The position numbers and the translations under genes were made by a program. Below the pieces are notes generated by a model, which saw only the letters and a program-made list of their open reading frames with translations, searched no databases and was not told the DNA's origin. From Ruminococcus sp. (lineage in GTDB: Bacteria; Bacillota; Clostridia; Oscillospirales; Ruminococcaceae), in the NCBI GenBank assembly GCA_031262105.1, contig JAISIH010000024.1, forward strand, positions 1 through 32,915: DNA of 32,915 bases, written 5' to 3'. Shown piece after piece: positions 7,207-15,513 of this stretch. Numbering within the stretch: position 1 is the stretch's first letter; each line of letters starts with the position of its first letter.

Positions 7207-8766
7207 TTGAACACGAAATACCATGTAATCATTGCGGGAGCGGGCGTTGCCGGGCTTTATTCGGCACTCTGCCTGCCCGAAGACGTAACCGTGCTTCTTC
7301 TGTCAAAACAAAAACTTGATGTCTGCAATTCAACCCTTGCGCAAGGCGGAATTGCGGCGGTTTATAACCCCCCCGACGACGACAGCTTCAACCTCCATTA
7401 TCACGACAGCCTACGCGCCGGCGGTTTTAAAAACAACCCCGAAACGCTCTGGAAGCTTGTCTCAGACGCCCCCCGCGACATTGAGCGGGTTATCGGCTTC
7501 GGCGTCGATTTCGACAAGGACACCGAGGGCAACTACCACCGCACCTTAGAGGGCGGGCATTGCCGGCGCCGGATTTTCCATTATAAGGACAGCTCCGGCA
7601 ACGAGGTAACAAGCCGCCTTCGCGAACAGGTTTTGGCGCGGCGAAATATTACCGTTATGCCTGAGGCTGAACTCTGTAACCTAAAGTGTACGCACACCGG
7701 CTTCTCGGCGGATGTGCTGTTTGTCGGCGATACAGCAGGCGGCGGCGCGGCTTCGGGCGGCATTATTCCCGCAAATTTACAGGGCGGACACCACGAGACT
7801 TTCGATTGCGCCTATTTTATCCTTGCCACAGGCGGAATCGGGCGTGTTTTTGAACGCACCACAAACGCCTCAATCGCAACCGGCGACGGCATCTGCATTG
7901 CCTACGAACTCGGCGCGAAGATAAAAAACCTCTCCTATATCCAGTTCCACCCAACGGCATTTTATGACCGGGGCGGCGTTGACAATGGCGGCGCGGCAAA
8001 GCCCGGACTGCGCGAATGTTTCCTTATTTCCGAGTCTGTCAGGGGCGAGGGAGCATACCTTATAAATCGCGACGGGCGGCGTTTTATGGCGGATTACGAC
8101 CCGGAGCGGATGGAGCTTGCCCCGCGAGACGTTGTCTCACACGCGATTATATCGGAGGCGAAAAAGCTTTCTTCCGATGAATTTTATCTCGACATAAGCC
8201 ACAAGCCCGCCGATTTTATCCGCGAGCATTTCCCCGCGATAAACAAATTCCTGCTCTCAAAGGGCATCGACATGACGACCGACAAAATTCCAATATATCC
8301 CTGCCACCACTATCTTATGGGGGGCATAAACGTTGACGTAACCGGGCAGACGTCCGTCAACCGCCTTTACGCCTGCGGCGAATGTGCCCACACCGGCGTT
8401 CACGGGCAGAATCGCCTTGCCTCAAACAGCCTTATCGAAGCCCTCGTTTTCGGGCGGTCTTGTGCCGAACAGATTACAAAACGCCTTCGCGAAAAGCCCG
8501 TCAACCCGGAGAAACTCGCGAGTTATCGCTTCCTGCGCCGATATGACGCAAAGCCTATCCCTGTCGGACTTCGCACGAAAATCCGCCGAATTATGCAGAA
8601 CGCCTGTTTCGTTTTCCCGGACATGGCGGAGGTTAAGCGCGGTCTGCCGGAGGTTACAAGGATTAAAGAGGACCTCGAAAACGGGAACTATATCGTTGAC
8701 GCAAACTACGTCGAAGCGAAGTCTCTCGCCACCGTCGCTTACCTTATTTTACGAGAAATTATATAA
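7207..8766 (+). CDS. nadB: L-aspartate oxidase
   Basis: NadB oxidises L-aspartate to iminoaspartate, the first step of de novo NAD synthesis, using FAD and fumarate or oxygen as acceptor. The 519 residues are normal for the family. The FAD-binding motif is IIAGAGVAGLYSAL near the N-terminus, followed by TLAQGGIAAVY. IQFHPTAFYD and SESVRGEGAYLIN mark the catalytic fumarate-reductase-like domain. CGECAHTGVHGQNRLASNSL is the characteristic NadB signature near the C-terminal third. The TTG start at 7207 is 9 nt after the DHH gene stop. The usual partners nadA and nadC are not in this window, so the pathway would have to be completed elsewhere. Confidence 0.93.
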   Translation: MNTKYHVIIAGAGVAGLYSALCLPEDVTVLLLSKQKLDVCNSTLAQGGIAAVYNPPDDDSFNLHYHDSLRAGGFKNNPETLWKLVSDAPRDIERVIGFGVDFDKDTEGNYHRTLEGGHCRRRIFHYKDSSGNEVTSRLREQVLARRNITVMPEAELCNLKCTHTGFSADVLFVGDTAGGGAASGGIIPANLQGGHHETFDCAYFILATGGIGRVFERTTNASIATGDGICIAYELGAKIKNLSYIQFHPTAFYDRGGVDNGGAAKPGLRECFLISESVRGEGAYLINRDGRRFMADYDPERMELAPRDVVSHAIISEAKKLSSDEFYLDISHKPADFIREHFPAINKFLLSKGIDMTTDKIPIYPCHHYLMGGINVDVTGQTSVNRLYACGECAHTGVHGQNRLASNSLIEALVFGRSCAEQITKRLREKPVNPEKLASYRFLRRYDAKPIPVGLRTKIRRIMQNACFVFPDMAEVKRGLPEVTRIKEDLENGNYIVDANYVEAKSLATVAYLILREII

Positions 8767-8824
8767 ATTTATATTAAATGCACAATTTAATAACATTTTA
8801 TACTTTATTTTTTATTCATTTTGT

Positions 8825-8832
8825 GATATAAT
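8825..8832 (+). promoter_or_regulatory. Extended -10 promoter for mgsA-like gene
   Basis: TGATATAAT ends at 8832: TATAAT at 8827-8832 is preceded by TG plus one base, an extended -10. The best -35 match at 17-nt spacing is a weak TTTATT (8804-8809). The start codon is about 40 nt downstream. Confidence 0.5.
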
Positions 8833-8873
8833 TAATAATGTATAAATAAAGCGGAAGTTATGAGGGAAAAGTC

Positions 8874-9311
8874 ATGAATATCGCGCTTATCGCGCATGAT
8901 GCGAAAAAGGAGCTGTTGGTGCAGTTTTGCCTTGCATACAGCGGCATTTTAGAGAAGCACACCCTATGCGCGACTGCCGGAACAGGAAACCTTATAGTAC
9001 AAAAAACCGGTCTGACAGTCCAGCCCTTTCTCCCGGGGGCTTCGGGCGGGGCGCAACAGATCGGCGCAATGATTAGCTGCGGCGAAATCGACCTGCTGCT
9101 CTTTTTCAGAAACCCGATTTCAAGGCAGAAAAACGACCCGGACGAATCGGACATCTTAAGGCTTTGCGACTCCCACAATATCCCTGTCGCAACAAATATC
9201 GCAACCGCCGAGGCGTTAATCCTCGCCCTACAGCGCGGCGACCTCGACTGGCGCCAAGGCACAAAAGGCACCCCCGCCGACATTGTAGAGCTTCTCTCAG
9301 ACAATTTTTAA
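8874..9311 (+). CDS. Methylglyoxal synthase homologue lacking key catalytic residues
   Basis: The 145 residues align along their length with MgsA, which turns dihydroxyacetone phosphate into methylglyoxal. MNIALIAHDAKKELL, GTGNLI, SGGAQQIGAMI, LLLFFRNP and NIPVATNIATAE are all clear counterparts. In known enzymes the catalytic Asp lies in GGDQQ; here it is GGAQQ. The FF(W/R)DP Asp is Asn, and the His before DPD (His98 in E. coli) is Asn. The Asp in AHD and the DPD Asp remain. I therefore infer an MgsA fold with lost or altered activity, perhaps a phosphate-sensing or regulatory role. It is monocistronic or the lead gene before hisS, 73 nt away. Confidence 0.8.
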   Translation: MNIALIAHDAKKELLVQFCLAYSGILEKHTLCATAGTGNLIVQKTGLTVQPFLPGASGGAQQIGAMISCGEIDLLLFFRNPISRQKNDPDESDILRLCDSHNIPVATNIATAEALILALQRGDLDWRQGTKGTPADIVELLSDNF

Positions 9312-9336
9312 CCGCGGCGACCACACACAACCCAAA

Positions 9337-9375
9337 TTTCTGTAATCTGTATTCTGTATTCTGTAATCTGTATTC
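9337..9375. repeat. Five tandem 7-bp NNTCTGT units
   Basis: Five consecutive heptamers (TTTCTGT, AATCTGT, ATTCTGT, ATTCTGT, AATCTGT) span 9337-9371 and are followed by ATTC. They sit between the mgsA-like gene and hisS, just upstream of the hisS ribosome binding site. A matching five-unit array lies at 15395-15429. Confidence 0.8.
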
Positions 9376-9384
9376 GGAGTTTTT

Positions 9385-10653
9385 ATGATACAACGACCTA
9401 AGGGTACGGAGGATATACTGCCCTTTGATGTTTATAAATGGCAATACGTGGAAAAAACGCTTGCCGAACTTGCCGCGCGATACGGTTTTAATGAGATGCG
9501 CTTCCCGGTGTTTGAATATACCGAGCTTTTTGCGCGTTCCGACGGCGAATCCTCCGATATTGTCGGAAAAGAGATGTATACCTTCAACGACCGCGGCGGC
9601 AGAAGCATAACCCTTCGCCCAGAAGGCACAGCCGGAGCAGTCAGGGCTGCCATCCAAAACGGGCTTCTTTCCGGAAACTTCCCTCTGCCGCAAAAAATAT
9701 GGTATAATATAACAGCATACCGCTACGAAAACGTCCAGAAAGGGCGTCTGCGCGAGTTTCATCAGTTCGGCGCGGAGGTTTTCGGAAGCGAATCGCCTTA
9801 TGCCGATGCGGAACTTATTTCATTTGCTTCACAGATTTTCAAAAATTTAGGGCTTCGCGATATAAATCTTGAAATAAATTCCATTGGTTGTTCAAAATGC
9901 CGAGATAATTACGCCGAAGCTTTACGCGAATATTTCGGGCAGTTTGATGAACTTTGCGACACCTGTAAAACACGCTTGAAAATCAATCCCATGCGTATTT
10001 TAGACTGCAAAAGCCCTGTCTGTAAGAAGATAGCGGAAGATGCACCGATAATTTTAGATTACATTTGTGATGAATGTAAAAATCACTTTGACGATTTAAA
10101 GTCTATTCTCGGTCTGCTTGGTGTAGACTATACGGTCAATCCGCGTATAGTCCGCGGGCTGGATTATTATACAAAAACGGTTTTTGAATTTATTGCAAAC
10201 GGCGTAGGCACGCAAGGCACAGTCCTCGGCGGCGGGCGTTATGATGGTTTGGTCGAAGAGATCGGCGGCAAGCACACACCTGCTCTCGGCTTTGCTATGG
10301 GAATTGAAAGATTGCTCCTTGCGATGACAGAACAAGGCATATCGGTTTCCCAAAGCGGCGGCACCGAATATTATATCGGTGACACAGGCGGCAAAAAAGA
10401 GCATGAGATGGCAATGCTAACAGCTTCAATTCTGCGAGTAAACCATTGTACTGTGCAAACGAATGTAACCGAAAAAAGCGTAAAGGCACAGATGAAATAC
10501 GCCGACAAAATAGGGGCGAAATTCGCCGGTATTATCGGCGAATCCGAATTAGCCTCCGGACAGATTAAGCTAAAAAACATGAAGACCGGCGAAGAAGTTA
10601 TCAAGAATTTTAAAGGAACTGATTTTAAATGGCTGATACAATGGGTAAAATGA
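9385..10653 (+). CDS. hisS: Histidine--tRNA ligase
   Basis: This 422-residue class II aminoacyl-tRNA synthetase charges tRNA-His. Motif 2 appears as LRPEGTAGAVRAA with YRYENVQKGRLREFHQFG. The histidine-specific signature is RGLDYYTKTVFEF, and motif 3 is ALGFAMGIERLLL. The C-terminal part (from about 330) is the anticodon-binding domain. GGAG lies a few bases before the ATG at 9385. It overlaps aspS by 25 nt; hisS-aspS pairing is common in Firmicutes. I saw no T-box leader upstream, only the 7-bp repeat array. Confidence 0.97.
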   Translation: MIQRPKGTEDILPFDVYKWQYVEKTLAELAARYGFNEMRFPVFEYTELFARSDGESSDIVGKEMYTFNDRGGRSITLRPEGTAGAVRAAIQNGLLSGNFPLPQKIWYNITAYRYENVQKGRLREFHQFGAEVFGSESPYADAELISFASQIFKNLGLRDINLEINSIGCSKCRDNYAEALREYFGQFDELCDTCKTRLKINPMRILDCKSPVCKKIAEDAPIILDYICDECKNHFDDLKSILGLLGVDYTVNPRIVRGLDYYTKTVFEFIANGVGTQGTVLGGGRYDGLVEEIGGKHTPALGFAMGIERLLLAMTEQGISVSQSGGTEYYIGDTGGKKEHEMAMLTASILRVNHCTVQTNVTEKSVKAQMKYADKIGAKFAGIIGESELASGQIKLKNMKTGEEVIKNFKGTDFKWLIQWVK

Positions 10654-12392
10654 AGCGTTCCTGTTATTGCGGGGAAGTAAAAAATATCGGCGACACCGTT
10701 ACCATCGGCGGCTTTGTGAGAAAATCGCGGCGGCTCGGCAACCTTATCTTTATCGACCTTCGCGACCGTACAGGCATCGTCCAGCTTGCTTTCGACGAAA
10801 GCACCCCGCGCGACGTCTTCGACAAGGCGGAGGGCTGCCGCTCCGAATTCGTCCTCATGGCGAGCGGAACCATTCGCGCCCGCGAAAAGGCGAACCCCGA
10901 TATTCCCACCGGGGCTGTTGAAATCGCCGTTCACGAGCTGAAAATACTGTCCAAGGCGGAGACGCCGCCTTTTGAGATTGTTGACGACAGCAACGCGAAT
11001 GAGGAACTTCGCTTAAAATACCGCTATCTCGACCTTCGCCGCAGTGTTCTGCAAAAAAACATGATAACGCGCGGTAAGATTACAAAAATTGCCAGAGATT
11101 ATTTCTACGAGAACGGGTTTTTGGAGCTTGACACGCCCTGCCTCATGAAATCGACCCCCGAGGGCGCGAGGGATTATCTCGTTCCGTCGCGAATTCACCC
11201 CGGCGAATTTTACGCCCTGCCCCAATCGCCGCAGATTTATAAGCAGCTCTGCATGATTTCGGGGTTTGACAGATATATCCAAATAGCAAAATGTTTCCGC
11301 GACGAGGATCTTCGCGCAGACCGCCAGCCCGAATTCATGCAGATCGACCTTGAGATGAGTTTTGTGGACGTTGACGACATTTTGGAGGTTGCCGAGGGCT
11401 TTATCGCAAGGCTTTTTGATGAGGTTTTGGCGGTAAATATTCCCACGCCGCTCCCGCGAATGACCTTTACGGAAGCGATGGAGAATTACGGCTCAGACAA
11501 GCCCGACACCCGTTTCGGCAACAAAATTGCCGACCTTACCGATGTTTGCAAAAACACCGAATTTGTAGTTTTTAACAGTGCGATTACCGACGGCGGGGCG
11601 ATTAAGGCAATAAATGTAAAAAACGCCGCCGCTGTATATACCCGCAAGGAGATGGACAAACTCACCCTTTACGCAAAGGGTATCGGCGCGGGCGGCTTAC
11701 CTTATATAAGATGGGCGGAAGATGCCCCGAACTGCTCCTTCGCGAAATTTCTCCCCGAGGGGAAACTTGACGAGATTTTGGCAGCTGTGAACGCCGAAAA
11801 GGGCGACGTTATCCTCTTTGCGGCGGGGAAACCCGGGAAAATCCTACCTCTCTTGGGTTCGCTCCGAAGCGTTACCGCCGCGAAGCTTGGCATTATTCCC
11901 GATGGGTTTAACTTCCTTTGGGTTGTTGATTTTCCATTTTTTGAATTTAACGAAGAAACCGGCGGTTGGGACGCCATGCACCACCCTTTCACAATGCCGA
12001 AAGATGAGTGCTTGGAGTTCCTTGAAACCGCGCCTGAAAAGGTTTTCGCGAAGGCTTTCGACCTTGTTGTGAACGGGACGGAGCTGTCTTCCGGCTCTAT
12101 GCGCATAACCGATTTTGAACTGCAACAGAAGATGTTCAAACTCTTGGGGCTAACACCCGAGGAAATCGCCGCGAAGTTCGGCTTCCTCGTTGACGCCTAC
12201 AGGTACGGCTCGCCCCCGCACGGCGGCATGGGAATCGGGCTTGACCGCCTCGCGATGATTGTTTGCGGCGCGGACAGCCTCCGGGACGTAACCGCTTTCC
12301 CGAAGGTGCAAAACGCCTCCGAACTCATGAGCGGCTGCCCGTCGCCGGTTGACGCCGAAAGCCTCGACATCTTGGGAATCGCGCTGAAATGA
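10629..12392 (+). CDS. aspS: Aspartate--tRNA ligase (bacterial type)
   Basis: The 587-residue length fits the bacterial AspRS with its inserted GAD domain. An N-terminal OB-fold anticodon domain covers about the first 120 residues (FVRKSRRLGNLIFIDLRDR). Class II motif 2 is RCFRDEDLRADRQPEFMQID and motif 3 is GGMGIGLDRLAMI near the C-terminus. Three in-frame ATGs (10629, 10641, 10650) are possible. I prefer 10629, because AAAGGA lies at 10612-10617; the ATG at 10650 would give a 4-nt overlap with the hisS stop. Whether the enzyme discriminates tRNA-Asp from tRNA-Asn cannot be told here. Confidence 0.96.
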   Translation: MADTMGKMKRSCYCGEVKNIGDTVTIGGFVRKSRRLGNLIFIDLRDRTGIVQLAFDESTPRDVFDKAEGCRSEFVLMASGTIRAREKANPDIPTGAVEIAVHELKILSKAETPPFEIVDDSNANEELRLKYRYLDLRRSVLQKNMITRGKITKIARDYFYENGFLELDTPCLMKSTPEGARDYLVPSRIHPGEFYALPQSPQIYKQLCMISGFDRYIQIAKCFRDEDLRADRQPEFMQIDLEMSFVDVDDILEVAEGFIARLFDEVLAVNIPTPLPRMTFTEAMENYGSDKPDTRFGNKIADLTDVCKNTEFVVFNSAITDGGAIKAINVKNAAAVYTRKEMDKLTLYAKGIGAGGLPYIRWAEDAPNCSFAKFLPEGKLDEILAAVNAEKGDVILFAAGKPGKILPLLGSLRSVTAAKLGIIPDGFNFLWVVDFPFFEFNEETGGWDAMHHPFTMPKDECLEFLETAPEKVFAKAFDLVVNGTELSSGSMRITDFELQQKMFKLLGLTPEEIAAKFGFLVDAYRYGSPPHGGMGIGLDRLAMIVCGADSLRDVTAFPKVQNASELMSGCPSPVDAESLDILGIALK

Positions 12393-13027
12393 GTATCGGC
12401 ACATTAAACGAAAAGTCCGTTCACGCCTACCTTAAAAAGCGTTTCGAGGAACACACCGACTCTCATGAAATCAAGGTTGGGCGGTACGTCGCCGACATTG
12501 TCGGGGAGCATGGCATAATCGAAATCCAGACCGGCGCGTTCGAGAAGCTTAACAAAAAGCTTGAAGCGTTCCTCGCGGCAACAGAAGTAACTGTGGTTTA
12601 CCCCGTTATCGTCAAAACCACCATTATAAACGCCGAAACCGGCAGACGTTACAGTTCACCGAAAAAGCAAAACATCTATAGTTTCCTTAACGAAGCGTAT
12701 AAAATCCGCGAACATCTACAAAATGTTAACCTAAAATTCATCTTGGTTTTATTGACGGTGACGGAAATACGCTCCGGCAAGGGCAGAACGGCTGTTAAAA
12801 TAAGTAAAACGCCTGAGGGTATCCTTGAAGAAATTAGGCTAAACGAACTGTCGGATTGGCATATTTTCACAGATAGTCTCCCGGAAACGTTTACGCAAGC
12901 GGACTTCTTCAGCCATACGAAGCTGAACAGAAGAGACGCGTGGTGCGGGCTTACGGCACTTATTTCCGCCGGTTTGATAAACGAAATCGGCAAGAAAGGC
13001 AACACTAAGCTTTACCGAATATGTTAA
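12389..13027 (+). CDS. Putative PD-(D/E)XK nuclease-like protein with C-terminal winged helix
   Basis: I do not recognise a named family for this 212-residue protein. The first 60 residues carry the layout of a PD-(D/E)XK nuclease core: Glu27 in a helix, Asp36 in VADIV, then EIQTG (Glu45, Gln47), with Lys56/Lys57 after it. Gln in place of the usual Lys occurs in some members of the superfamily. The last 45 residues (TQADFFSHTKLNRRDAW onward, ending KLYRIC) look like a winged-helix unit. The ATG overlaps the aspS stop by 4 nt and the 3' end overlaps maf by 7 nt, so it is translationally coupled in the operon. DNA or RNA binding is an inference from this layout. Confidence 0.6.
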   Translation: MSIGTLNEKSVHAYLKKRFEEHTDSHEIKVGRYVADIVGEHGIIEIQTGAFEKLNKKLEAFLAATEVTVVYPVIVKTTIINAETGRRYSSPKKQNIYSFLNEAYKIREHLQNVNLKFILVLLTVTEIRSGKGRTAVKISKTPEGILEEIRLNELSDWHIFTDSLPETFTQADFFSHTKLNRRDAWCGLTALISAGLINEIGKKGNTKLYRIC

Positions 13028-13584
13028 TTTTAGCCTCAAACTCCCCGCGCCGAAAAGAGCTGCTAAGGCTTATCACGAGCGATTTTGAAGTTATCCCTGC
13101 CGAAGTAGACGAATCTGTCCCTGAGGGGGTTAAAACCACAGAAGCGGCGGAATTTCTTGCGGTTAAAAAGTGCTTGGACGTTGCGAAAAAATATCCGACA
13201 GCTACAGTAATCGGGAGCGACACCGTCGTCATAAAGGGCGGCGAGCTTTTGGGGAAGCCGACGGATGCGGCAGACGCGGCGCGAATGTTAAAACTGCTCT
13301 CGGACAGCACCCATTCGGTCTACACCGGGGTTTGCATCAGCGACAGGGGCAGGACGCTAAGCTTCACCGAGCGGACGGACGTCACCTTCGCGAATATTCC
13401 CGAGCGGCTTCTTGACGCGTACATTAAATCCGGCAGTCCCCTCGACAAAGCCGGCGGATACGGCATTCAGGACGACTTGGTTAGGCTTTTTCTGACGCGA
13501 ATTGACGGCAATTACGACTCTGTGATGGGGCTTCCTGTCGCTGCACTCTACAAAAAATTAAAGAGCTATACAGATGGAAATTGA
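13021..13584 (+). CDS. maf: Maf-family nucleoside triphosphate pyrophosphatase
   Basis: Maf proteins hydrolyse dTTP, UTP and modified pyrimidine NTPs to monophosphates, cleaning the nucleotide pool, and are linked to septum inhibition. The 187-residue protein starts MLILASNSPRRKELLRLI, the diagnostic Maf N-terminus. GSDTVV carries the catalytic acidic residue, and DKAGGYGIQ is the conserved substrate-binding segment. It overlaps both neighbours by a few bases, consistent with one transcript from hisS or aspS. Confidence 0.95.
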   Translation: MLILASNSPRRKELLRLITSDFEVIPAEVDESVPEGVKTTEAAEFLAVKKCLDVAKKYPTATVIGSDTVVIKGGELLGKPTDAADAARMLKLLSDSTHSVYTGVCISDRGRTLSFTERTDVTFANIPERLLDAYIKSGSPLDKAGGYGIQDDLVRLFLTRIDGNYDSVMGLPVAALYKKLKSYTDGN

Positions 13585-14359
13585 GTATTTTACCGAAACA
13601 CGGAAACAGGATGATATTGTCGATCTCTACACAAAGCTCGGCTGGTACGGGCTTCCCGGCTATACGGACGAGGAGATCGCGAAGGCGTCGGGGAACAGCT
13701 TCTATTCCGTTTTCGCCTACGACGGGCGGACTCTCGTCGGTCTCGGGCGGGTTGCGTCGGACGGGAAGACGGTCGCCGTGATGAGCGGAATCTGCGTTCG
13801 CGGCGACTACCGGCGGCACGGCATCGGCGAGGGCATCGTTTCGCGGCTTGTTTATTTTTGCCAATCGGGCAAATACTCCGTCACCGTTCAGCTTTTTTGC
13901 GAAGACAGCCTGAAACCGTGGTACGAACGGCTCGGTTTCGAGCGTTGCTCCTACGGTATGCGGAAGCCCGCCCGCAAAAAAGACCTCTGCGACCTCGAGC
14001 GGGAGTTCAAAAACATCTACGGAATCGAACAAATTTTAGAACATATACCGAATTTTTACTGGTATAACTTCGACTCGTTCGGCGAATTCAGATTTTACCA
14101 CGCCCGAAACAGCGCGGGCGAGAACATCCCGAACCTACATATGACATTTTATGTAAACGAGCCGAAATTCCTCATCTGCGAGCTTATCTTCGACAACGTC
14201 CGCGAGTTCGAAATCGGCTGCAAGGGGCTGATAACGCCGCTCTCCGCGTTCGGCATCGTTAAGGCAGGGGAACACGGTTATCGCGTATGCTCCCTCGAAG
14301 ACGACGATATCAATTTTTATTGCGAAAATTTCAGGGTGATAAATGCACAGGTTGGGTGA
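13574..14359 (+). CDS. GNAT-family N-acetyltransferase with extra C-terminal domain
   Basis: Residues 1-130 form a GNAT fold. GLGRVASDG is followed by GICVRGDYRRHGIGEGIVSR, where RRHGIG (80-85) is the acetyl-CoA pyrophosphate loop, and PWYERLGFERC is the typical final strand-helix. Another 125 residues follow without recognisable motif (IPNFYWYNFDSFGEFRFYH and beyond), longer than simple GNAT enzymes. The acceptor substrate is unknown. The ATG lies inside the maf 3' end (11-nt overlap), and the 3' end overlaps tsaE. Confidence 0.85.
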   Translation: MEIEYFTETRKQDDIVDLYTKLGWYGLPGYTDEEIAKASGNSFYSVFAYDGRTLVGLGRVASDGKTVAVMSGICVRGDYRRHGIGEGIVSRLVYFCQSGKYSVTVQLFCEDSLKPWYERLGFERCSYGMRKPARKKDLCDLEREFKNIYGIEQILEHIPNFYWYNFDSFGEFRFYHARNSAGENIPNLHMTFYVNEPKFLICELIFDNVREFEIGCKGLITPLSAFGIVKAGEHGYRVCSLEDDDINFYCENFRVINAQVG

Positions 14360-14807
14360 TTCTGACAATGCGGGGGCGACGGGGACAATGGGGGGAGCGG
14401 CGGTAGGGGAGTATCTTTCTGACAATGTTAAAATAACAGAAAAGTTGGGCGCGGAGTTTGCAGAAAACCTGAAAAGCGGCGATATTGTCGCTTTTTACGG
14501 CGGTCTCGGTGCAGGAAAAACCGCCTTTATCCGCGGCATCTGCGCCTTTTTCGGCGTGACAGAAGTCTCAAGCCCAACATTCACAATCGTCAACGAATAC
14601 CAATCCGAAACCGCAAAAATTTACCACTTCGATATGTATAGAATAACTTCCGAAGCTGACCTTGAATCAATCGGCTTTTTTGATTATACAGACGGTATAA
14701 TTTTAATCGAATGGTTTGAAAATATCGAAGATTTCGGGGTTGCCCCGACGCATATTTTCAGAATCGAAAACATTGACGAAACTTCACGGAGGATTACGAT
14801 AAATTGA
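14343..14807 (+). CDS. tsaE: tRNA threonylcarbamoyladenosine biosynthesis ATPase TsaE
   Basis: TsaE is the ATPase that supports TsaB-TsaD in making t6A37 in ANN-decoding tRNAs. A Walker A motif GGLGAGKTAFIRG is followed by VSSPTFTIVNEY, YHFDMYRI and LIEWFENI, all typical of the family. The 154-residue length includes an unusual Gly-rich N-terminus. AGGGTG precedes the ATG at 14343, but an internal ATG at 14388 (MGGAAVGEYL) would give a more typical protein. tsaB follows directly; tsaC and tsaD are not in the window. Confidence 0.93.
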   Translation: MHRLGDSDNAGATGTMGGAAVGEYLSDNVKITEKLGAEFAENLKSGDIVAFYGGLGAGKTAFIRGICAFFGVTEVSSPTFTIVNEYQSETAKIYHFDMYRITSEADLESIGFFDYTDGIILIEWFENIEDFGVAPTHIFRIENIDETSRRITIN

Positions 14808-15385
14808 AAATTTTAGGGATAACAACCTCCGGGAAAACGCTCTCCGCCGCTGTAACAGACGGCGATACGATACTTTCGGAAAAAACCTTTGAAGCGAACC
14901 GCTCCCATTCGGTCGAACTTCTCCCGACGATAAAAGAGTGCTTAGCGGCGGCAAACTTAACGCCCGAGGAACTCGACGGAATAGCCGTTGACATCGGTCC
15001 CGGCTCCTACACCGGGATAAGAATCGGCATCGCAACTGCCATGGGGATAGCGTTCCCGACGGGTATTCCTTGTTGCGGCGTGTCCTCTCTCGAAGCAATG
15101 GCGTACGGCAAAAAAAAGGCTATTGCGATAAAGCCCGCTCGCGGAAACCTCTGTTATGCGGCGATTTTCGACAAAGGCAAGCGGATTACGTCCGATATGA
15201 TTGTTGATGCTGATAAGTTTACAGAGAGTATAGCGGGCGATTATCCTGATTTTGAAATTATACGTAAAGTAGAATTTTCTGCGGCGAATCTTTGCTTTTT
15301 AGCGACGAATTTCCGTCCTGCAAGCGAGCTTCGTGCCGCCTATCTCGAGCCTACAAAGGCTGAAAAGGATTTGACAGAAAAATAA
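14804..15385 (+). CDS. tsaB: tRNA threonylcarbamoyladenosine biosynthesis protein TsaB
   Basis: TsaB is the non-catalytic ASKHA-fold partner that activates TsaD for t6A synthesis. The protein begins MKILGITTSGKTLSAAVTDG and carries the hallmark DIGPGSYTGIRIGIATAMGI. At 193 residues it is somewhat shorter than many bacterial TsaB proteins, mainly in the C-terminal half. The TTG start at 14804 overlaps the tsaE stop (TTGA) and is preceded by GGAGG at 14788-14792. It is the last gene of the run that begins with hisS. Confidence 0.92.
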   Translation: MKILGITTSGKTLSAAVTDGDTILSEKTFEANRSHSVELLPTIKECLAAANLTPEELDGIAVDIGPGSYTGIRIGIATAMGIAFPTGIPCCGVSSLEAMAYGKKKAIAIKPARGNLCYAAIFDKGKRITSDMIVDADKFTESIAGDYPDFEIIRKVEFSAANLCFLATNFRPASELRAAYLEPTKAEKDLTEK

Positions 15386-15394
15386 TCCCGCGCT

Positions 15395-15429
15395 ACTCTG
15401 TCCTCTGTCCTCTGTATTCTGTACTCTGT
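15395..15429. repeat. Five tandem 7-bp NNTCTGT units, second array
   Basis: ACTCTGT, CCTCTGT, CCTCTGT, ATTCTGT and ACTCTGT are contiguous, followed by CTTC. The array has the same unit length and copy number as the one at 9337-9371 and begins 9 nt after the tsaB stop. Confidence 0.8.
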
Positions 15430-15456
15430 CTTCCCGCCTCTCGCCTCTGTTTTGTA

Positions 15457-15490
15457 ACAATACTCCATTTACGTCATAAAATGTAGTATT
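15457..15490 (+). promoter_or_regulatory. Candidate SigK-like promoter with overlapping near-palindrome
   Basis: AC (15457-15458), 16 nt, then CATAAAATG (15475-15483) fits the published Bacillus SigK pattern AC-N16-CATANNNTA at all but the last base. It overlaps a 32-bp near-palindrome (15459-15490) with arms AATACT-C-CATTT and AAATG-T-AGTATT. AAAGGGG and the ATG at 15514 follow. Assignment to SigK is inferred from the consensus and the neighbouring sigK gene. Confidence 0.4.
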
Positions 15491-15513
15491 ATTGCGAAAG
15501 GGGTCGATTTTTA

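Noticed and set aside
9106-9762. Minus-strand frame containing EYRLQNTEYRLQ
   Set aside because: The repeat comes from translating the intergenic 7-bp array in reverse, and the rest is opposite mgsA-like and hisS genes.
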